Assembly: GCF_030167925.1 (NCBI RefSeq)
Contig: NZ_JASKUT010000001.1
Coordinates: 4,300,501 to 4,364,500, forward strand
Length of the DNA stretch: 64,000 nt
Direction: 5' to 3'
DNA from: Paenibacillus silviterrae
Lineage (GTDB): Bacteria; Bacillota; Bacilli; Paenibacillales; NBRC-103111
Shown here: positions 48,816 to 58,500 of the stretch, piece after piece
Layout of the letters: each line of letters begins with the position of its first letter
Position numbering within the stretch: the first letter of the stretch is position 1
Translations under genes and position numbers: made by a program
Notes under the pieces: model-generated
Databases searched by the model: none
Told to the model about the DNA's origin: nothing
What the model saw: only the letters and a program-made list of their open reading frames with translations

Positions 48816-49241
48816 ATGAGCAGCACACCGATTTTTTTTGAATTTGAAACACGGGATGAGGCGAATATGGCGGCAGGTACCCTGGAAGAGCTCGGCTACG
48901 GGGTCGGTCTTCATGACGACGCCGAGAAGTCGACTCTCCACGTAATCGTCGACGGATCGGATCTAACCTCGGCGCTTGAAATCGCACAAGCCCACGGGGG
49001 ACGACTTGTCGAGCATCCCGGCACCCTGTCCGAGCCTGCAACCTTTGCGATGGCTTACGAAGAGCAGGAGATGATCCCGATCCCGGCGCATTTGGTGAAT
49101 GAGGATTGGCAGGACGATCAGATCCAAGCTCCCGATTACGTTATGAAAGACCGAGGCTCCTATAATGATACGGATCATGAAGATCCGTTCGACCCGTCTC
49201 GCGACAAGTACGATCACTTCGATCCGGGAATTCACGTGTGA
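48816..49241 (+). CDS. Acidic two-part protein, unknown function
   Basis: A 141-residue soluble protein. The first 70 residues, FFEFETRDEANMAAGTLEEL and STLHVIVDGSDLTSALEIAQ, alternate strand and helix like a small ferredoxin-like fold. The last 60 residues are very acidic and end in DPFDPSRDKYDHFDPGIHV, probably disordered. GAGAGGA is about 10 bases before the ATG; an in-frame ATG nine codons earlier is possible. I do not recognise a named family. It may be the target of the hairpin-rich leader. Confidence 0.6.
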   Translation: MSSTPIFFEFETRDEANMAAGTLEELGYGVGLHDDAEKSTLHVIVDGSDLTSALEIAQAHGGRLVEHPGTLSEPATFAMAYEEQEMIPIPAHLVNEDWQDDQIQAPDYVMKDRGSYNDTDHEDPFDPSRDKYDHFDPGIHV

Positions 49242-49269
49242 TCAACGGATGGTTTTCTCATCAGCGGCG

Positions 49270-49305
49270 GTGCTCTGTTAGAAGTAACGGAGCACTGCTT
49301 CTTTT
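49270..49305 (+). terminator. Terminator
   Basis: GTGCTCTGTTA and TAACGGAGCAC form an 11-base stem with one mismatch and a GAAG loop, followed by TGCTTCTTTTT. Confidence 0.75.
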
Positions 49306-49367
49306 TCGCGGGGGTCATCAGGCAGGTCTGTACGTCATGTGAGTAATAGCTTGGAGGGAAGATAAGT

Positions 49368-50243
49368 TTGGAAACCTATGACGAGTTAAAAGAGGGCGAG
49401 AAGGGAGCATGGACTAGCATCGCCGCCTATCTTCTCTTAGCCGCTGTCAAGATCGGTACAGGCTTCTACACCGGCTCGGAGGCGCTTACCGCCGACGGGG
49501 TGAACAATACTACGGATATTCTTGTATCCGTAGCGGTGCTGATCGGGCTTCGAATCTCGCGCAAGCCGCCGGATCTTGATCATCCCTACGGGCACATGCG
49601 GGCTCAGACCATCGCTACGTTGGTGGCCTCCTTCGTGATGGCTACGGCGGGCATTCAGGTCGTCATTGAAGCCGGGCGCAGCTTCTTCGAGGCGAATCGC
49701 CCCGTTCCCGATATGCTTGCCGCTTGGGTCGCCATAGCCTGTGCCGCCGTCATGTGGGGCGTTTACTTGTATAACAGCCGGTTGGCGAAGCGCATCAATA
49801 ACCAAGCGCTGGCAGCAGCGGCGCAAGACAATCGCTCCGATGCGTTCGTCAGCATCGGTGCGGCCGTCGGGATCGTCGGAGCAAGCTTCGGGATCGGTTG
49901 GCTGGATCCGGCTGCAGCGTTTGCCGTCGGCTTGATTATTTGCAAGACGGCCTGGAGTATTTTCACGGAGGCGACGCATATGCTGTCCGACGGCTTCGAC
50001 GAGCAGAAGCTCCGGGTGTTCAGCAAAACCGTGAAGGAAACGCCGGGCGTAAAGCGAATCAAGGATATTCGCGCCCGCGCCCACGGCAATAACGTCCTTC
50101 TGGATGTGGTAGTTGAGGTAAGCAGGGAGCTTAGTGTAGAGCAAAGTCATGATATCAGCGACGATATTGAGAAGAGAATGATGGAGCAGCATGCGGTAGA
50201 AAATGTGCATGTGCATGTGGAGCCCTGCTCCCGTGACACGTAG
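49368..50243 (+). CDS. Cation diffusion facilitator family transporter
   Basis: A 291-residue exporter with six membrane helices and a C-terminal ferredoxin-like cytosolic domain (about 205-291, ending in a His-rich VHVHVEP). Metal-site residues are seen: N46 and D50 in helix 2 (NNTTD) and D154 and D158 in helix 5 (DNRSD). The DxxxD in helix 5 and absence of the zinc-type HxxxD fits the manganese group, like MneP and MneS of B. subtilis. GGAGGG is before the TTG start. The motif DHPYGH is conserved in the family. Confidence 0.87.
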   Translation: METYDELKEGEKGAWTSIAAYLLLAAVKIGTGFYTGSEALTADGVNNTTDILVSVAVLIGLRISRKPPDLDHPYGHMRAQTIATLVASFVMATAGIQVVIEAGRSFFEANRPVPDMLAAWVAIACAAVMWGVYLYNSRLAKRINNQALAAAAQDNRSDAFVSIGAAVGIVGASFGIGWLDPAAAFAVGLIICKTAWSIFTEATHMLSDGFDEQKLRVFSKTVKETPGVKRIKDIRARAHGNNVLLDVVVEVSRELSVEQSHDISDDIEKRMMEQHAVENVHVHVEPCSRDT

Positions 50244-50255
50244 CGCCGCCGGTGA

Positions 50256-50303
50256 AGAAAGGCCTGTTACCCAAGCGGTTAGCTGAGGGGAACAGGCCTT
50301 TCT
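50256..50303. terminator. Terminator between convergent genes
   Basis: AGAAAGGCCTGTT and AACAGGCCTTTCT are perfect 13-base arms with inner CCC/GGG pairing. Confidence 0.75.
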
Positions 50304-51912
50304 AGGCAGGGGGAGAAGCTTCCAGGGGAAACCGGCAGGTGAAGGTGGTTCCGCCGCCCGGCTCGGAATCGACGCGGATTTGGAACCGGTGGCGCTCCGC
50401 TATCGCCAAACTAGTAGGCAATCCGAGTCCGGTACCGGTCGGCTTGGTCGTATAGAAAGGCTCGAAGATGCGGCTTAGCTGCTGCTCGTCCATGCCGACC
50501 CCGGTGTCCGCTATACGCATTTCGACACTATCCTCGCGGCGGCTTGTAGCAATGGTAAGGATACCTCCCTCTTCCATCGCGTGCATGCCGTTGGAGGCCA
50601 AATTCAGAATCAGCTGCTTAATCTCCTTCACATCTAACGGAATCTCCGGAAGCCCTTCCTCCAGAGATAGCCTAAGCGTCATCCCCTTCAGGTTGGCATC
50701 CGCCGATAGAAGAGGCGCAAGGGATTCAATCAATTCGTTCAGCTGCTGCTTTTCAACAATCTCCTTATCATCCTGCCTGGCGAGCGACAGATAGTCGGTA
50801 ATAATGTTGTTGGCGCGGTCCAGTTCGGATAGGATAATGTCGAAGTAATGGTGCTGCTGCCTCTCGCTTTTTTCTTGAAGCACCTGTAGAAAGCCGCGCA
50901 TGACGGCAAGCGGATTACGGATCTCGTGGGTGATGCCGGCAGCAAGCTGACCGACCAAATTCAGCCGCTCCCGCTCGCTCCATTCCTTCTTGAGCCGCTC
51001 CCACTCCGTAATGTCCTGATAGATGCCGACAGCGCCGGTAATGGTGGAGCCGTCCAGGCTGTATAAGGGATACGTGTGGACCATAAAGGTCATGCCCTTG
51101 TAGGTCGTCTGAACCTCGCGATACGTTTCCCCGCGCAAAGACCGGGAGAGCTTTACTTCCTCCGGAGGATTCCCGTTCTTGCGATAGAGCTCATTCACAT
51201 CCATGCCGATCAGCTCGTCCTTCTGCCATTTGGAAAAATACGTTGCCGCTTCATCATTGATAACGGTGATTCTCCCTTGGCTGTCTACAGCCATGACGGA
51301 AAGGGGGAGCGAATTCAGCAAGGTTTTCTGCATAACCGATTGCGCCTGATATTTTTGCGACCATTCTTGGGCTTGGCGATACAGCCTCTCGTCCTCCGTA
51401 ACATCCTCGAGGTAGGCGGCCGCTCCGACAGTATCCCCTGAGTCCGGATCCATAATAGGCGCTGCGCTCACTAGAAATACGCGGCCGGCAGCCGTTTGCA
51501 GTTTTCTTTTATTTATGGCAGTCGCTTGCTGCAGAGCTATGGTAATCGGAATTTCCTCGGAAGTATAACCTGCGGTCCGGAGTATTTCGTGAACATCTTG
51601 CCCAATACGCACCTCCAGCCCCGTCAACTCGTGCAGTAGCTGCCGTCCGCTGTCATTCATGTAGATCAGCTGATGGGAGCGGTTCATAGCAAAAAAAGCG
51701 CAAGGAATCCGCTGCACCATCCAATCAAGCCCGGCTCGGGACAGGGTCCGCCTTCGGGCCGGCCGCCATACGGCATAGACGAGCAGGGCGCCTGCACAGC
51801 AAGAGAGAAGAAGAACCGTCCAGCGAAAGGCAGAAGACGTTTCGGGCCACAGGAGAAGCATCCCCTGACTGATCAGGAGGAACAACATAAAATAAACATA
51901 CCGATTGCTCAT
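50302..51912 (-). CDS. PAS-domain sensor histidine kinase
   Basis: A 536-residue kinase. Two membrane helices at residues 6-50 leave almost no external loop. Two PAS domains follow (about 64-175 and 197-305; the latter with SVMAVDSQGRITVINDEA). The kinase part has the H box AAGITHEIRNPLAVMRGFL with H329, the N box LILNLASNGMHAMEEGG, and G boxes DTGVGM and TGTGLGLP. The order matches sporulation phosphorelay kinases such as KinE and KinB. No response regulator is near, which fits a phosphorelay orphan kinase. The ribosome site is weak. Confidence 0.88.
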   Translation of the reverse strand: MSNRYVYFMLFLLISQGMLLLWPETSSAFRWTVLLLSCCAGALLVYAVWRPARRRTLSRAGLDWMVQRIPCAFFAMNRSHQLIYMNDSGRQLLHELTGLEVRIGQDVHEILRTAGYTSEEIPITIALQQATAINKRKLQTAAGRVFLVSAAPIMDPDSGDTVGAAAYLEDVTEDERLYRQAQEWSQKYQAQSVMQKTLLNSLPLSVMAVDSQGRITVINDEAATYFSKWQKDELIGMDVNELYRKNGNPPEEVKLSRSLRGETYREVQTTYKGMTFMVHTYPLYSLDGSTITGAVGIYQDITEWERLKKEWSERERLNLVGQLAAGITHEIRNPLAVMRGFLQVLQEKSERQQHHYFDIILSELDRANNIITDYLSLARQDDKEIVEKQQLNELIESLAPLLSADANLKGMTLRLSLEEGLPEIPLDVKEIKQLILNLASNGMHAMEEGGILTIATSRREDSVEMRIADTGVGMDEQQLSRIFEPFYTTKPTGTGLGLPTSLAIAERHRFQIRVDSEPGGGTTFTCRFPLEASPPA

Positions 51913-51991
51913 GACTGGGACCTACTTTCAAGTAGCGGCTCTCCGCTCTGATTCGTGCAGCTTCATGCCCTGCATAGGGCCTGGCATTCCC

Positions 51992-53275
51992 TTAGGTAAG
52001 AACGGCCGATTCGGAACGTACCCACTCCGCGGCGCTTTTGCCGGCGGTATAACCCGTTGTGAAAGCTGCCGTAATATTATACCCCCCGGTATACCCATGA
52101 ATGTCCAAAATTTCGCCGCAAAAATACAACCCCTGCATCAGCCTCGACTGCATGGTCTTCGGCTCGATTTCCTTCAGATGAACGCCTCCGCCTGTCACGA
52201 ACGCCTCTTCGATGGACAGTGTTCCTGCGATCTGAAGAGGAAATGCCTTCAGCAGCTGAGCCAGCTGGAGCCATGGCTGCTTCGGAATGTTATCGAAGGT
52301 GATGTGCTCGGACAGCCCCGACTTCTTAAGCAGAATAGGGATCATGCGCTCCGGGACCAGTCCCTTGAGCACATTCTTGATCGCCTTTTTCGGCTCTTGT
52401 CTTGCAAGGGACATGGAGTCCTCGAATACTTCATCCGCCGTCCGGTCAGGGAACAGATCGATCGTGATTTTGACGGTAGGCACCTCGAATTGCTTCTTGA
52501 TCTTATGGATGAATTGGCTGCAGCGAAGCGCCGTCGGACCGGAGACGCCAAAATGGGTAAAGAGCAAATCGCCTTCATGCTCTACGACCTTTTTCCCTTT
52601 GGGATTCCACACGGAGACGACGATGTCCCGCAGCGAGAGACCTTGAAGCTCCTTGGATTGGATGAAGGCCTCCCTTGAGACCAGAGGCACCTCCGTCGGA
52701 TATAACTCCGTGATCGTGTGGCCGGCGTCCTCCGCCCAAGCATAGCCGTCCCCGGTGGAACCGGTGTGAGGCACCGATTTGCCCCCGGAGGCAATGATGA
52801 CGGCTCGGCTTTTCAAGCGTTCGCCATTCTTCAACTCCACTCCGGACGTTTGTCCGTCCTGATAGAGAACGCGCTTCACGGCGGCATTCACACGCATCGT
52901 AACGCCTTGGCTTCGCGCTTTGTTGATCAGAGCCTCGACAACCGTCTTGGCCTTGTCCGAGGCCGGGAACATACGTCCCCGATCCTCCTCCTTCAGAGCA
53001 ATCCCCATCTGTTCAAAAAAAGCGATAATATCCCGATTGCTGAAATTGGCAAAAGCGCTGTACAGAAACCGGCCGTTGCCCGGAATGTTCTTGATGATTT
53101 CCTCAAATTCTTTATTATTGGTCACATTGCACCGCCCGCCGCCCGAGATGCCGAGCTTGCGTCCGAGTTTATCTCCCTTATCGATAAGAAGCACCTTCGC
53201 GCCATGAGCGCTGGCCGCAATACCGGCCATGAGCCCTGAAGGCCCTCCTCCGATGACGATCACATCATATAGCAT
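51992..53275 (-). CDS. HI0933/YhiN-type flavoprotein
   Basis: A 427-residue FAD-dependent oxidoreductase of the HI0933-like (BaiN/RdsA-like) group. The dinucleotide motif is [18 protein letters not shown] at the N-terminus, and the second FAD motif is [17 protein letters not shown]. The C-terminal segment [20 protein letters not shown] and [19 protein letters not shown] closes the FAD site. AAAAGGTGA four bases before the chosen ATG excludes the longer frame, which continues upstream as an uncoding Thr/Lys/Phe stretch. Substrate unknown; relatives are linked to bile-acid or amino-acid metabolism. Confidence 0.87.
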   Translation of the reverse strand: MLYDVIVIGGGPSGLMAGIAASAHGAKVLLIDKGDKLGRKLGISGGGRCNVTNNKEFEEIIKNIPGNGRFLYSAFANFSNRDIIAFFEQMGIALKEEDRGRMFPASDKAKTVVEALINKARSQGVTMRVNAAVKRVLYQDGQTSGVELKNGERLKSRAVIIASGGKSVPHTGSTGDGYAWAEDAGHTITELYPTEVPLVSREAFIQSKELQGLSLRDIVVSVWNPKGKKVVEHEGDLLFTHFGVSGPTALRCSQFIHKIKKQFEVPTVKITIDLFPDRTADEVFEDSMSLARQEPKKAIKNVLKGLVPERMIPILLKKSGLSEHITFDNIPKQPWLQLAQLLKAFPLQIAGTLSIEEAFVTGGGVHLKEIEPKTMQSRLMQGLYFCGEILDIHGYTGGYNITAAFTTGYTAGKSAAEWVRSESAVLT

Positions 53276-53471
53276 AAATTCACCTTTTCCCGCTTGAGTC
53301 AAATAGATTATATTGCCAGTGTAACCAAAATGAAAATAAAACAAAAGACATATCTTAAGCGTCCGAATTTGGCAGGCTGTGCGACTGAATTTGACAAACA
53401 TCGTAGTATTCTTTGTTGTATAATGGATTTTTCCTTTGGGTATTACTTCCGGATGAGGGGTGACAACATCT

Positions 53472-53686
53472 ATGCTAAGCGATCGGAACATAGGGGAGTC
53501 CTACGGCAGTTTGGATCAACTGGAGCAGCGCATGCACGACTTGGCGAGCGGCATTTGCACCTGGTTACTTCACTGACACAGAACGCCGCGACATTAAAAC
53601 AGACGTGCGATACGGTTCAGATGAACCGCAAACAAATGCGTTCGCTATGGGGACAGCTGAGAGCCAAGCGAACGTCCAAAGGGTAA
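53472..53686 (+). pseudogene. Small coiled-coil protein gene with a probable frameshift
   Basis: An excellent site, GAGGGGTGA, lies eight bases before an ATG whose frame encodes [20 protein letters not shown] and then MHDLASGI before stopping at 53574-53576. In the -1 frame the same stretch continues openly as HLHLVTSLTQNAATLKQTCD, MNRKQMRSLWGQLRAKR and stops at 53684-53686. Joined near 53545-53555 they make one heptad-like helical protein of about 70 residues. Each half alone looks incomplete. This suggests a one-base loss, a sequencing error or a programmed -1 shift. A terminator follows directly. Confidence 0.5.
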
Positions 53687-53693
53687 GGGGAGG

Positions 53694-53716
53694 CAGCCGG
53701 GGTCGGCTGTTTTTTC
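53694..53716 (+). terminator. Terminator of the frameshifted gene
   Basis: CAGCCG-GGGT-CGGCTG is a short perfect stem followed by seven T residues with two C after. Confidence 0.8.
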
Positions 53717-53824
53717 CTTTTGGCCCCCATTGGAAATGTTACTGAAGATGAAGTAATATGTCTTATATGAATGGTTTCGACAAATATAGGCAGGAATGGC
53801 TATTTGAAATCAAGAGGTGATCCG

Positions 53825-55069
53825 ATGAGCGGAAGAGCAAAATACACGGCTGCAGTATCCCTAGGCGTGATGGGGGCAGGGTTTGCCGCAACGCTGCCTT
53901 TTACCGGGAATCCTTGGGCAGCCTTCCTTCATAGCGGCTTCGAAGCCGGACTTGTCGGCGGACTGGCGGACTGGTTCGCCGTAACGGCTTTATTCCGCCA
54001 TCCGCTGGGGCTTCCTATCCCGCATACTGCGCTGCTGCCGAAGAACAGGGACCGGGTAACCAAAGCCTTCGTATCGACGATTGAGAACGATCTGCTCAGC
54101 AAGGAAAGCATCATGAATAAGCTGACCGAGTGGCGCATCGTCTCACGGGTATTGGCTGCTGCTGAGAAGCAGTTACATTCGGATGAAGTGAAGAACGCCC
54201 TCCAGATGATTAGCGAGCGGTTAGTCGAGCAAATTCCGGTGGAGCAGGCGGTGGCCTTCGCGGAAAGTGAAATTCGCACCAAGCTGGAAACGCTGGATAC
54301 CCGCAAGGCAATCGAGTTCGTCATGGAGCAGGTCCTTGCGAAGGAATATGACGAGAAGGCTTTTGATTTCGTCTTGGATGTAGCGGAGCAATTCGTCTTC
54401 CGGGACGAGACGAGGGATCGTCTTGGCGCGATGGCCTCCCAGGCGATCGGCCAAATGCAAACGGGCGGGTTTATGGGCTTCGCGCTGAATGCCTTCGCCG
54501 GCTTCCTCAACGAGGACAAGCTGGGCTCCATGATTCAGCAGTTCATCCTTAAGGCGCTGATGGATCTGCGAAGACAAGGGGACAACAACCGCAGGGCCAT
54601 CCTGCATGCGGTACGAGGGAAGCTGCAGCAGATCTCGGAGGATCCGGAGCTGCTGGAGACGATTGGCGAGTGGAAGGAAAAACTGCTCGGCGAATGGAAT
54701 TTGAACGAGCAATTGCACAGTCTTGCCATGCATTTGAAGGAAAAGGCTCTGGAATGGATTCGCAGCGAGCGGTTTGCGGCCTTCGTTCTGCCGCTGCTGG
54801 AGCGGATGCTGCAGAAGCTCCAGGAAGATGAGTCGCTCTTAGAGCGGATGGAGGCATACGTACGTGCGCAGCTTGCTCGATGGGTGGAGGCTAACCATCA
54901 CAAAATCGGCGTGCTCATCCAAGAGAACGTCGAGCGTTTCGATAACGAAACCTTAATCCATCTGATGGAGGACAAGGTAGGAAAGGATCTGCAGTGGATC
55001 CGGGTGAACGGGGCCATCTGCGGCTTCCTGATCGGGCTGCTGCTCGAGGGGATTCGCTGGCTGGTGTAG
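53825..55069 (+). CDS. DUF445 family protein
   Basis: A 414-residue protein of the DUF445 (YheB/YtpR-like) family. One membrane helix at each end (residues 10-45 and 392-414) flank a long helical coiled-coil body. Family marks are NPWAAFLHSGFEAGLVGGLADW and FAVTALFRHPLGLPIPHTA, and WIRVNGAICGFLIGLLLEGI at the end. AGGTGA four bases before the ATG sets the start. Family members are possible organisers of membrane or spore structure, but the role is not known. Confidence 0.88.
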   Translation: MSGRAKYTAAVSLGVMGAGFAATLPFTGNPWAAFLHSGFEAGLVGGLADWFAVTALFRHPLGLPIPHTALLPKNRDRVTKAFVSTIENDLLSKESIMNKLTEWRIVSRVLAAAEKQLHSDEVKNALQMISERLVEQIPVEQAVAFAESEIRTKLETLDTRKAIEFVMEQVLAKEYDEKAFDFVLDVAEQFVFRDETRDRLGAMASQAIGQMQTGGFMGFALNAFAGFLNEDKLGSMIQQFILKALMDLRRQGDNNRRAILHAVRGKLQQISEDPELLETIGEWKEKLLGEWNLNEQLHSLAMHLKEKALEWIRSERFAAFVLPLLERMLQKLQEDESLLERMEAYVRAQLARWVEANHHKIGVLIQENVERFDNETLIHLMEDKVGKDLQWIRVNGAICGFLIGLLLEGIRWLV

Positions 55070-55083
55070 AAGCACAAATTGGA

Positions 55084-55133
55084 AACGCAGGAGAAGGGAA
55101 GTCTAATAGGCTTCCCTTGCTCCTGCGTTTTTT
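55084..55133 (+). terminator. Terminator of the DUF445 gene
   Basis: AACGCAGGAG and CTCCTGCGTT with inner AGGGAAG/CTTCCCT pairing, followed by six T residues. Confidence 0.85.
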
Positions 55134-55406
55134 GTTTGTTCCTCCGGTCATCAGAAAACCTTTGTCAGACTTGTAAAAGCAATCTCAACATGAGGGGAAG
55201 AGTCCCTCACTGGATCCTAAAAATATGTACTCTGTTCTTGGAAACAATTAAGAAATAATGAAAATGTTGAATATTTTATTATTTTCTCATATAAAGTCGA
55301 AATAATAGGAGGATTTCCTTAATTTAAAAAGGAATAATTAGGAATATTGCTACTAAAAGCCTATTAATCTAAAAATCTTTCTCGTGTGAAAGGAGGTAAC
55401 ATACCA
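55134..55406 (+). other. AT-rich region in front of the FN3 island
   Basis: This 273-base stretch is much more AT-rich than the genes to its left. It holds a GAGGG/CCCTC hairpin near 55190 and an AGGAGGATTTCC at about 55310 that is not followed by a start codon. I see no gene I can support. The promoter of the downstream peptide and FN3 genes must lie here, but I found no clear pair of boxes. Confidence 0.4.
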
Positions 55407-55490
55407 GTGACATCTATAGCAAGTGATACTAGCTTTGGTGATGTTATTTCAACTTTAATTGCTACCGGTGTACATGAAGGAGTCCCCTAA
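55407..55490 (+). CDS. 27-residue peptide ORF upstream of the FN3 protein
   Basis: A GTG-started frame of 27 residues, MTSIASDTSFGDVISTLIAT followed by GVHEGVP, stops 54 bases before the FN3 protein start. AAAGGAGGTAAC six bases upstream is one of the strongest ribosome binding sites in the window, which argues that the peptide is translated. It is neutral to acidic with a hydrophobic middle (VISTLIATGV) and no basic signal region. A GGAGT/ACTCC hairpin overlaps its stop codon. It could be a leader peptide, a small signalling peptide or a regulatory upstream ORF; I recognise no family. Confidence 0.5.
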   Translation: MTSIASDTSFGDVISTLIATGVHEGVP

Positions 55491-55544
55491 AACTCCTACT
55501 TATTGATAATTATTTTTATCATTTTTTTGGAGGGTGCAGCTATA

Positions 55545-58500
55545 ATGTTAAGGAGTAAATTAATAAAATATTGTTTATCAGCATTGGTTTTATCGATATT
55601 CTTATTACTTAATGGGCACAAAAATGTAAACGCCAGTAGTTCCGATACTGTTCTTGCAGTAAGCTGGGACTCAAAGTACATACTCTATATAACGTCAGAT
55701 AATAGAATTTTTATAAACAACAAGTTGGTAGGAACCAATTTAAATTGGGAGAGATCGCGTACTACAGACAAATTTATAGAATCTCAAGAAATTAATGCAG
55801 GCATGGATAACATTGTATTGCCAATACAGTATGGAAGCTATACCTCTGATTACAAAGGAACTCGATCGCATGTATTTAGAGTTCCGATTAATGGAGCAAA
55901 ATACTATTATTACCACACTTATGATGGTTTATCTTTTCTTACGACAGGAGTAACCCATTTAATTTTAGATGCAGATATGGCAGAAGTAACAGATTTGGAT
56001 TCAGACGTTTACAATGTTTACTATTCCTCGGGTTATGAAACAAGGAGTTTTACCAACCAAGGAACTAAATCTGGATTAGCTGCTCCTGCGACAGCTCCTA
56101 CAGTTTCGGTCACGTCGGTAGGGGCGACAAGTGCATCGATCAGATGGAATCTTGTTGAGAGGGCGACACGTTACGAGATTGAATTAAATGGAGTCATACT
56201 AGGAGATACAAATAATCTAAGCTTTTCGCAAAATAAACTTACTACCAATCAACCTTATGTTTACAGGGTAAGAGCAATAAATCCAGCAGGTGAGTCCGAT
56301 TGGAGTAATTCTATTACAGTAAGAACTCTGTTGGAAAAACCGACCGTAGAAGCAGCAGTGTACAGTGATTCAGTTCGACTTTTTTGGAATGATGTACAAG
56401 ACGCTACGACTTATCAAATCGAAGTGGACGGCGCTATCATTGAAAATGGGGTAAATACTAACTATACCCATAGTAATTTGTTACCAAGTACATCGCACAA
56501 ATATAGAGTTAGGGCCCAAAATGGGGATTTATTTAGTGAATGGACAAATCTTGTCACTCTATGGACAACTCCTATAATACCAACTAATATTGTTGCGAAC
56601 AGTACAAGTTCTGCAATAACTCTAAATTGGACTTCAGTTGCTGGGGCCACAGGATATGATGTCGAAGTAAATGGTACAACTACCGCTACATCTACCAACT
56701 CATTTACAAAAAACAATTTAAGCCCCAATACATCTCATATTTTTCGAATTAGGGCAAAAAATGTCGGCAGTACTAGTGAATGGACTTCTGAAATTATAAA
56801 GACCACTTTACTTGCAACACCCTCAATAACCGGAGCATCGACGAGCAGCACCATCACGCTAACTTGGCCTTCAATTCAAGGTGCTGCAAACTATGAAGTC
56901 GATGTCGATGGAAGTATTATCGATGTTGGAAACAATCCAAGTTATACCCATAGTGATTTAGCCGCGAACACTTCACACACATATAAAGTACGAGCGAAAA
57001 GTGCAGACAATTCAAGTGCATGGACTAACGCCATTACGCGTTCGACCTCTCCGGCCGAGCCAACGAATGTAAATGCCAACAGTACGAGCACTAGCGTTAC
57101 CCTTACTTGGACGGCCATCACTGGAGCTACAGGGTATGACGTGGAAGTCGATGGAACAGTAGTGTCTTCTTCGAATATCAGTTATACGAAGAATAGCTTA
57201 ACCCCAAACACATCTCATACCTTCCGTGTAAGATCGAAGAATGCCGGAGGCGTCAGCAACTGGACACCAGTTCTGGAGAAGACGACGCTGTTGACCACAC
57301 CAACCGTAACCGGAGCATCGACGAGCAGCACCATCACGCTAACTTGGTCAGTAATCCAAGATGCTGTAAGCTATGAAGTCGATGTCGATGGAAGCATTAT
57401 CGATATTGGAAACATTCTTAGCTATACCCATAGTGGTTTAGCTTCGAACACTTCGCACACATACAAAGTGCGGGCGAAAAGTGCGGATAATGCAAGCGCA
57501 TGGACTAGCGCCATTACGCGTTCGACCTCTCCGGCCGAACCAACGAATGTAAGTGCCAGCAGTACGAGCAGTAGCGTTATCCTTACTTGGATAGCTGCGC
57601 CTGGAGCCACAGGGTATGACGTGGAAGTCGATGGAGTGACGGTATCTTCTTCGAATACTAGTTATACGAAGAGCAGCTTAACTCCGAACACAGCTCATAC
57701 CTTCCGTGTAAGATCGAAGAATGCCGGAGGAGTTAGTGACTGGACACCGGTTCTAGAGAAGACAACGCTGCTGACCACACCCGTAGTAACGGGAGCTTCG
57801 ACGAGCAGCACCATCACACTTACCTGGCCTTCAATTCAAGATGCTGTAAGCTATGAAGTCGATGTTTATGGAAGCATTATCGATATTGGTAACATTCTTA
57901 GCTATATCCAAAGTGGCTTAACCGCGAACACTTCGCACACTTACAAAGTACGGGCGAAGAGTGCAGACAATGTAAGTGCATGGACAAACGCTATTACGCG
58001 TTCGACCTCTCCGGCTGAGCCAACGAATGTAAGTGCCAGCAGCACGAGCACCAGTGTTACTCTTACTTGGACAGCTTCTACCGGAGCCACAGGGTATGAC
58101 GTAGAAGTGGATGGAACGATGGTGTCCACATCGGGTACGGCAGTAAGTTATACGAAGAATAGCTTAGCCCCAAACACAATGCATACCTTCCGTGTAAGAT
58201 CGAAGAATGCCGGAGGCGTGAGCGACTGGACACCGGTTCTGGAGAAAACGACGCTGCTGACCACACCAACCGTAACCGTAGCATCGACGAGCAGCACCAT
58301 CACGCTAACTTGGCCTGCAATACAAGACGCTGCAAGCTATGAAGTCGATGTCGATGGAAGCATTAACGATATTGGAAACAATCCAAGCTATACCCATAGT
58401 GGCTTAGCCGCGAACACTTCGCACACTTACAAAGTGAGGGCGAAAAGTGCAGACAATGCAAGTGCATGGACTAGCGCAATTAGTCGTTCGACTTCTCCGA

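Noticed and set aside
53391..53424. TTGACA and TATAAT as a promoter of the frameshifted gene
   Set aside because: The spacing is 22 bases, too wide for a normal sigma-A promoter, although both boxes are perfect.
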